DNA of 64,000 bases, from NCBI RefSeq assembly GCF_000188155.2, contig NZ_KE124773.1, positions 1 to 64,000 on the forward strand, written 5' to 3'. The translations under genes and the position numbers were made by a program. Source of the stretch: Methylocystis sp. ATCC 49242. Its GTDB lineage: Bacteria; Pseudomonadota; Alphaproteobacteria; Rhizobiales; Beijerinckiaceae. Numbering within the stretch: the stretch's first letter is position 1; the number at the start of each line of letters is the position of its first letter. This document shows, piece after piece, positions 58,441 through 64,000 of this stretch. The notes under the pieces are model-generated. The model was not told where the DNA came from. It did not search any database and saw only the letters and a program-made list of their open reading frames with translations.

Positions 58441-58621
58441 GGCTTGTCCTCCGACCCGCATGCTTGAGGCCGGCCTCAACCAGAACCCCGTTCACAATGA
58501 CACGGGGGGACAAGCCGCTGTCCTTCGCCATCAGGCTCAGGCCAGGGCCATTACGGCATCTAGACACTAACGGAAAATACATTTAGACTATGGTTTTAGT
58601 AAACTTATAGAAGGCCTGCCT

Positions 58622-59203
58622 ATGTCACTCGCAGAACTCATCACTTCCACCAAATTGGTCATTTCGTCTGATCCGGCTCGGGCCCAAGCGCGCTTCGAAG
58701 CGCATCACGATCTGGTCGGCCCCGCCGAGGTAAGCGTTAAGGTCGGATCGGGGCACAGATTCACTGTCGACGAGCCGCAAATACTCGGCGGCGCCAACTC
58801 GGCTGCCAACCCAGTGGAATACGCCCTGGCGTCGCTGGGTTCTTGTCAAGCCATCACCTACCGAATATGGGCTGCCCAACTCGGGATCGCGCTCCATAAG
58901 GTCGAGGTGGAAATCGACGGCGACATCGATCTGCGCGGGTTCTTCGGCGTGGACGACCGGATTCGGCCCGGCTTCAGCGCCATCCATATTCGGGTTCACC
59001 TGATTGGACCCGAACGCGCTGAACGTTACGAGGAGCTCGCCGCGGCCGTCGACGCTCACTGTCCGGTGCTCGATCTTTTCCGCAATCAAGTTCCGGTAGA
59101 CCGAAAATTGTGCGTCGGCAGACGGAAGCTTCGCTCGTCTTTTGATCGCAGCAATAAACCGGTCGATCCGGAGAGGGGGACTGCGACCACGATGTCGCCC
59201 TAA
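58622..59203 (+). CDS. OsmC-family peroxiredoxin-like protein
   Basis: A 193-residue OsmC-type protein with the two redox Cys in their usual contexts: Cys75 (LASLGSCQAITY) and Cys147 (DAHCPVLDLF). The N-terminal strand-rich half is preceded by a normal short leader (MSLAELITSTKLVI). OsmC/YhfA-like enzymes reduce organic hydroperoxides with thiols or act in sulfur metabolism. It looks intact despite surrounding fragments. The tail after Cys163 is unusually polar and may be extended. No regulator (OhrR) is next to it. Confidence 0.87.
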   Translation: MSLAELITSTKLVISSDPARAQARFEAHHDLVGPAEVSVKVGSGHRFTVDEPQILGGANSAANPVEYALASLGSCQAITYRIWAAQLGIALHKVEVEIDGDIDLRGFFGVDDRIRPGFSAIHIRVHLIGPERAERYEELAAAVDAHCPVLDLFRNQVPVDRKLCVGRRKLRSSFDRSNKPVDPERGTATTMSP

Positions 59204-59289
59204 GACGAACGATAGAATGACCCAGCTACGAGTGCCGACAGCCGCGGCCACACGTCACGCGACTTCTCGGCGAGAGGGCTCAGCTCGTC

Positions 59290-59400
59290 GGCAGCCAAAT
59301 TGACGCACGAAGAGCATATCGTCGTCGAGGCGACCGGCAACGCGCAGGCGGTGGCCGAAGCGGTTGCAACCTTTGTTGGCCGTATCGCGAGCGGTTCGTC
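59290..59400 (+). pseudogene. Short IS110-type transposase fragment
   Basis: The frame starting at about 59300 reads THEEHIVVEATGNAQAVAEA and VATFVGRIAS, the N-terminal E-containing block of IS110 transposases. It lacks both ends. After it no further domain is recognised. Confidence 0.6.
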
Positions 59401-59910
59401 TTCAGCCCGAAGGCCTGGCGCATGCCGGGGCGGGGCGGTGTCTGATCCTCGCATTGGTACGACCGTGTCGGCATCGTCACCGCGAAGGTCATATACGATC
59501 CTCGCTGACATCTTCCGGATGCTTGTCGCCCTCCAGGAACCGGATAAACGCCCCGAAGATCAGAACCTATTGCTCGACGATGGCCGCGAGACACGCCTCC
59601 TGACAGAGTGCCGCAAATCCCGCGAGCGCTTGCACATTCGCCTGGATCAAAAATCCGTCGGGATGCCCCTGGGGGCGATCAACGGCGATTACGGCGCGCC
59701 ATTTCGCGAAGTGCGCTCCTAGGCGGCATTAGGCGTTCGCGCAGATGCGGCAGTTGCGGGCGGGAGGGAGAGAACGTGGCGCGGTGCGCAGCAAGCGGGT
59801 GAAGACGACCATAAGCGACAAGACGGCGTCTTGCCCGCAAGGCAAGGTGAAGCGGCGATTCGGGGGCGAGCGGCGGGAGGCGGCCGGTTGAAGGACGCGG
59901 GGGTCGAACT
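59401..59910. other. Fragment-rich stretch without a supported gene
   Basis: Open frames on both strands exist (for example 59300-59722 plus) but no domain is recognisable after the IS110 fragment. The segment leads into the IS630 C-terminal half, and probably consists of eroded mobile-element DNA. Confidence 0.4.
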
Positions 59911-60531
59911 TTGCAGTCGGCAGCGTCGGGGATTCCGCTGGTGCTGTGTTGCGACGAGAAAAGCCAATGCCAAGCGCTGGAGCGCTCACAACCCAGTTTG
60001 CCGCTCGGTCCCGGCCATCCGCGCACGATCACGCATGACTACAGACGCCACGGCACAACGACGCTGTTCGCGGCGCTCGATTATCTGCAGGGCAAGCTGA
60101 TTACGCGCACAGAGCAACGCCACACGCATGTCGAGTGGTTGCGCTTTCTCAAGCAGATAGACCGGGAGACGCCCAAGAGCTTTGAATTGCACCTGATCGC
60201 TGACAACTACGCGACCCACAAGCATCCTAAGGTGAAGGCATGGCTCGCAAAGCGTCCGCGCTTCAATATGCACTTCACGCCGACATCATCATCGTGGCTC
60301 AATTTGATCGAACGGTTCTTCGCTGATCTGACCGAGGATGTCATCCGATCGGGCAGCTTTGCCTCGGTAAAGGAGCTGGTTGACGACATTAACCCCTATC
60401 TCGCGGAACGCAACGCCAATCCCCAGCCCTATAAATGGACCGCAAAAGGCGAGGCCATCCTCGAAAAAATCAGCCGCGCCCGCAAGGCTCTCGAGAAAGC
60501 AGAAGCGGATGAGTTATTGGTCGCCAATTGA
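59911..60531 (+). pseudogene. IS630-type transposase, C-terminal half
   Basis: A 206-residue frame with the IS630 DDE domain: [16 protein letters not shown] (first Asp), [20 protein letters not shown] (second Asp) and [20 protein letters not shown] (Glu). The N-terminal DNA-binding half is missing; an upstream frame does not restore it. A short protein could be made from a start near 59911 but would not bind the ends. Confidence 0.82.
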
Positions 60532-60854
60532 GAGTCAGGACACTCTCATGATTGCTGACAAGGGCCTTTGGCATAAGACTTGGCCCGCCGATTCCGATCG
60601 ACGGCAGAGGTATTTGTACGACAGATATGCGGTGCAGGAGGCGGGACTTAAACGTCGGTCAACAATCTCTCATCCGCGGGTCGAACCGCATGACCTTGCT
60701 TCGTTTGGGGCTGCCTCTGTCTAGATAGCGAGCGTCAAAAAGCTCATAGTGTACACGAGGGCTCCCCGGCATTGTCCCGCCCCCAGCGCCGCATATCGCG
60801 CCGAGGCTGTTATCGTGTTCGCGGCCTCCTCTACTGACTGTCGTCAAGGAATGG
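60532..60854. other. Intergenic stretch before the IS110 element
   Basis: About 320 bases with no supported gene. It probably includes the non-coding flank of the IS110 element. Confidence 0.4.
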
Positions 60855-61970
60855 TCAAGCCGGCTTTGGCGCGGATTGAATCGTGCAGGCGATCGACCAG
60901 ATGAAGCCCACCATCTCGCGTGCGATGGCGACATTGACGACATTGGCGGTCTTGCCACGCGCGGTCAGCCGACGATATCGAGCGCAGAGCCGAACCTGCG
61001 CTTTCCATCCGATGTCGCGAACGACTTTTGGCAACGCCTCGATGCGATCGACCTTGTGACGGCCGATGCGCGGTTTCATTCGGTAAGCCCAGGCGCCTTC
61101 AACCAGCGCACGCCGGGCGTGGGCGTTACCGGTCTTGGTAATGCCGCCGCGTCGGACGGTCTCACCACTCGATCGCTCGCCCGGAACTAGGCCAAAATAG
61201 GCCATGAGCTCGCGCGGGTTCGAGAAGCGTGTGAAGTCGCCGACTTCCGCGACCAGCACCACGGCATTGATCAGCGCTATACCCCGCATCGCCTGCAAGG
61301 CGTCAACGACCGCGCGCAGATTCCATTCCGGGAGAAGGCTGAGGATTTGTTCCTCGACCCGCTGCAGGCGCCGTTCCGCATCCGTGACGGCATCGACATA
61401 GTCCTGAAACGCGATCTGCTGGGCGGGATGTTCGAAGGCCAACGTCGATAGCCATCGCCGGTAAGCCATGCGCCATGCCGTCCCACGCCCGTGCTTGCGA
61501 CCGTGACGCAGCAGAAAACCTTGAAGATGCTGACGCGCACGCGTCACGATATGCCGGACGACACTGCGCAGACGGATCAAGTCGCGCATGGCTTCGTGAT
61601 CGGTGTCAGGCACCCAGACGGGCGTCAACTCTCCGGCTCGATGAAGTCGGGCGAGCATGGTGGCGTCGCGACGATCTGCCTTCACCCGATCGCCAGACTT
61701 CACTGGAATCAGCGACGGCGCCACCACGTCGCAGCGATGACCGAGGCTGGTGAGTTGGCGATGAACACCATAACCGCACGGTCCAGCCTCATAACAAAAA
61801 ATCAGCGGCTTGCCGGGAAGACCGAGACGGCTGCACAACTTGCTAATTGCGTGGGGATCATTGGCAATCTCGCCAAGGTATTCCACTGCCCCAGTGCGGC
61901 CGCTCTCCGCCACCGCAATCGAGAGCCGTTCTTTGTGAATATCCAAGCCAACAAATCGGGTATGTTCCAT
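60855..61970 (-). CDS. IS110-family transposase, intact
   Basis: A 371-residue DEDD-type transposase with GLDIHKERLSIAVAE at the start, the KADRRDATMLARL block, and a C-terminal transposase_20 domain (LQAMRGIALINAVVLVAEVG, MAYFGLVPGERSSGETVRRG, ITKTGNAHARRALVE). The catalytic Ser of the C-terminal domain may be in SSGE. No stop or frameshift. IS110 elements lack long terminal repeats, so ends cannot be set from the sequence. The element lies about 100 bases from the histidine decarboxylase gene. Confidence 0.92.
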   Translation of the reverse strand: MEHTRFVGLDIHKERLSIAVAESGRTGAVEYLGEIANDPHAISKLCSRLGLPGKPLIFCYEAGPCGYGVHRQLTSLGHRCDVVAPSLIPVKSGDRVKADRRDATMLARLHRAGELTPVWVPDTDHEAMRDLIRLRSVVRHIVTRARQHLQGFLLRHGRKHGRGTAWRMAYRRWLSTLAFEHPAQQIAFQDYVDAVTDAERRLQRVEEQILSLLPEWNLRAVVDALQAMRGIALINAVVLVAEVGDFTRFSNPRELMAYFGLVPGERSSGETVRRGGITKTGNAHARRALVEGAWAYRMKPRIGRHKVDRIEALPKVVRDIGWKAQVRLCARYRRLTARGKTANVVNVAIAREMVGFIWSIACTIQSAPKPA

Positions 61971-62076
61971 TCGGCCCGTCTCCTATGCATGAGGCTCTGT
62001 GCCGGCCAGCCGGCCCAACCCTCGTACCGTTGCATATCGGATGACGGGCCACCCTCAGGCCCAGCAATCATAGGGT

Positions 62077-63141
62077 CTAGTTGCGCCTTGCGTGTTTACC
62101 ACTTTGTAGGGTTTTCTCCCAATCAGATATGTTTATTTCCAGCAGCTTTTCGGGCCCGCCGGAGGGAACAGCCCCCTTTGCCAACACGACATAGGGAACG
62201 GTGGCCATCGCATAACCAACAGAGCCCTCGAGAACGGATTCATTCGTGACCCCGACGAAAATTTTGCTGTATCTGACGCTTTGATTCTTTCCAACGCGTA
62301 TCACGCTTTTAGCTAGATTCTCGCGCACCAGATGAAAGTACTGTTCCTCTGTTTCGTCGATGGTGTTAGCTTTAAATTCACCGCACAGTTCTATGATCAC
62401 GTTTGCATTGATTTTACGATCCTCGGCGATGGCGATAGCGAGGCCACACCAAACATTTGTCGGCCCGAGGGCGGTGATTTCCTTATGGGCAGCGACGACA
62501 TGAGCCCCAGGAAGCAATGGAAATCTCGGGCGGTCCCGTGTCCCAAAGAGACGGGAGCCTGCGTCCAACAGCGGATCGAGAGAATAAACGGGAATTATGC
62601 TGTTATCCGATACCGTCACCTCAAATAGCTTGCCTGGCCCGCCCTTGGCAATGTCGGCTGCCTTTGCAATGTCGAAGCCCCAAATCGCACCATTAGTTCC
62701 GCTAAAAGAGGAGGCGACTATTAGGTTGATTTGCCCTATATACGCGCCGGACGCTTCGGCGCGGTCAAAAGCGACTGTTCCATCCAAGCCTTCCCCCTTT
62801 TGACCTGGTATGACTAATTCTCTTGACGCTTGTCCCGCGTGGAGTGTGACAACAGAGACATAGCCTAGGCCACTGGCGCCCGGATTACCGTATCCGTCGC
62901 AATGAATAGAAAAGGGCCCTACTGCACCTTTAACAATTTTACTCAGAGACAGAGCCGACGACGATGTTTCACGGAAGGTCTTTGTACCTTTGCTATCATT
63001 TCGGGCTTCCGCAAGCTCGCAAAAGATTGTCATCGCATAAAAAATTGAGAAAATCGTTCTGAGGGCCGGTTTCGTTTGAATTTTCCAGCGCTGCAAAATG
63101 CCAGCGCACCACCTCGCTAAATGCGTGCTGTTGCATCTCAT
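62077..63141 (-). CDS. hdcA: Pyruvoyl-dependent histidine decarboxylase proenzyme with apparent signal peptide
   Basis: The 354-residue protein contains the diagnostic self-cleavage region of pyruvoyl histidine decarboxylase: DRAEASGAYIGQIN, then VASSFSG with the predicted Ser144-Ser145 cleavage. Cleavage would give a beta chain and a pyruvoyl alpha chain. Glu129 and Glu251 (NVIIELCG) fit the substrate-binding and proton-donor Glu of the Lactobacillus enzyme. The rest also follows the family (PLLPGAHVVAAHKEI, VWCGLAIAIAEDR, AMATVPYVVLAKGAVPSGG). Unlike the Gram-positive enzymes, about 47 extra N-terminal residues include a hydrophobic segment (TIFSIFYAMTIF, then ELAEA) like a Sec signal peptide. 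GGAG lies eight bases before the ATG. The gene is visibly less GC-rich than its surroundings. No histidine/histamine antiporter is adjacent. Confidence 0.8.
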   Translation of the reverse strand: MRCNSTHLARWCAGILQRWKIQTKPALRTIFSIFYAMTIFCELAEARNDSKGTKTFRETSSSALSLSKIVKGAVGPFSIHCDGYGNPGASGLGYVSVVTLHAGQASRELVIPGQKGEGLDGTVAFDRAEASGAYIGQINLIVASSFSGTNGAIWGFDIAKAADIAKGGPGKLFEVTVSDNSIIPVYSLDPLLDAGSRLFGTRDRPRFPLLPGAHVVAAHKEITALGPTNVWCGLAIAIAEDRKINANVIIELCGEFKANTIDETEEQYFHLVRENLAKSVIRVGKNQSVRYSKIFVGVTNESVLEGSVGYAMATVPYVVLAKGAVPSGGPEKLLEINISDWEKTLQSGKHARRN

Positions 63142-63246
63142 TCGGAATGCTCCACCGATTCGGAGTTCGCGAAAGCTTATTGCTCTTCGCGAAGCATGTG
63201 GATAGGACTTCTATTCCTCATCTGTTCGATCAACGCAGGACAATGA

Positions 63247-63792
63247 TTGACGCCGATGAGGCGCGCGAGTTTGTCAGGAGTGATGGAGTTGATTGACTAC
63301 ATGGTGGGCGTCTACTCGGCGCACGTCAAGTCGCCCGCTGCGGCCGAATATGACGTCGCCTTTCTGCTCGGCGCGCCGGCGGTCAATGAATGTTTCCATC
63401 TCAAAGCGGCGCCCAATCCGTCACGCGCGCGTTCGATCCAAACAGCCGTTATCGATTATCTCGATGCGCCAAATCGCGCCGCGGCTCGCGAGACCATTCG
63501 CTGGCGTTTTCGGCTCGACGACCCGCAAAGCGGTCGATGCGCCAGCGAAATCATGGCGACATGCTCGCTGTCGACACGACCTGCGGTGAACAAGCCTTCG
63601 CTGAGCCCGATGCGGTCGACGATCCACGATTTCCAGCTGCTCAAGAGAACACAGGAGATGCTGGACGATAGCGCTCGCGAGCTGAACCCGGCCGCACAAG
63701 GTTGGCTCGCCTACCATGGGCGATATACGCGTTCGGCACTCTATCCCCTTGTTCGCTACATCGACCAAACGCGCGCAAGTGATCAGCGTTGA
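63247..63792 (+). pseudogene. Group II intron maturase tail joined to an unknown segment
   Basis: Residues about 116-175 of this frame (nt 63592-63771) read SLSPMRSTIHDFQLLKRTQE, MLDDSARELNPAAQGWLAYH and GRYTRSALYPLVRYIDQT, the C-terminal maturase domain of a group II intron reverse transcriptase. The RT core is missing. Residues 1-105 (ELIDYMVGVYSAHVKS...IDYLDAPNRAAARETIRWRF) are not recognised. I read the whole as a relic rather than a gene, although the frame is open. No intron RNA domain V hairpin was identified downstream. Confidence 0.6.
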
Positions 63793-64000
63793 GACCTGCC
63801 GAACCGTTGGCTGCCCATTTGCTCCAGGTTTAAATTTCGTACGCCTCTGCCAGAGGGACCAAAATCGATTTTCTCTCTCTGCGGTCAAGCTGTGACTTAA
63901 CCCCCAATCGATCAGGGGCGCAACGGGAAGTGAAGAAGAACCAAATAGGCTGCCACAACGCGCGCAATCTGGCGCATTCTTGCAATTTGGCACAACGTGC

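Noticed and set aside
61491..62249. Plus-strand 252-residue frame across the IS110 end
   Set aside because: Antisense to the intact IS110 transposase and to the end of the histidine decarboxylase gene; no domain.
63793..64000. Minus-strand frame at the window end (63421-63993)
   Set aside because: It has no domain, and overlaps the maturase-tail frame on the other strand, which has clear homology.

Overview
This window looks like accessory DNA from an alphaproteobacterium. The best guess is Hyphomicrobiales, perhaps a Methylocystis/Methylosinus-like methanotroph or relative. The guess rests on the overall base composition, an N-type ATPase operon, a DUF3141 gene, rhizobial-type insertion sequences, and duplicated Cus/CopA copper-resistance genes. 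No rRNA, tRNA, methane-oxidation gene or core housekeeping locus was seen, so the genus is inference.

Layout. 0-2.5 kb: a GH1-like glycosidase, a methyltransferase and a small periplasmic protein. 3.1-7.6 kb: a zinc-ribbon peptide, then a tight plus-strand operon (flavin/2Fe-2S reductase, diheme b-type membrane protein, seven-heme periplasmic cytochrome c) and a Met-rich secreted protein. 7.9-13.7 kb: a CusCBA-type metal efflux operon on the minus strand. 13.9-23.1 kb: a DUF3141 hydrolase and a complete nine-gene N-type ATPase operon (atpDCQRBEFAG, minus strand). Its subunit a carries a fused N-terminal periplasmic TPR domain. 23.3-29.2 kb: small secreted proteins of two paralogous families, mixed with an IS, broken CusF genes and a decayed copy of a downstream locus. 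29.4-38.6 kb: a second copper island (YtkA-like, CusC, CusB, CusA and CusF on plus; CopA ATPase and DUF2933 on minus). 38.8-50.1 kb: a glucan-utilisation region with two SbmA/BacA-like ABC exporters, GH15, GH144, a ROK-kinase remnant and a GH3 beta-glucosidase split by an intact IS3 element. 50.2-54.1 kb: a stand-alone PD-(D/E)XK-type nuclease, a FadL-type porin and a YeeE/YedE pair. 54.2-64 kb: a mobile-element graveyard (IS630, two IS5-group elements, IS481, IS110 copies, a merA remnant, a group II intron maturase tail). It encloses an intact OsmC gene, a fourth copy of the small HRDWS secreted family, and an unexpected pyruvoyl-type histidine decarboxylase with an apparent signal peptide.

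How the parts fit. The dominant theme is envelope metal (mostly copper) handling: two RND systems, a P1B ATPase, CusF chaperones, His/Met-rich secreted peptides, and remnants of more cusA, cusF, copA and merA genes left by turnover around insertion sequences. A second theme is beta-glucan turnover (GH1, GH3, GH144, GH15). The most unusual items are the TPR-AtpB fusion, the exported histidine decarboxylase, the trans-membrane electron conduit with a CX3CH heme site, and the four-member HRDWS family. All functional statements are from motif reading without database searches.
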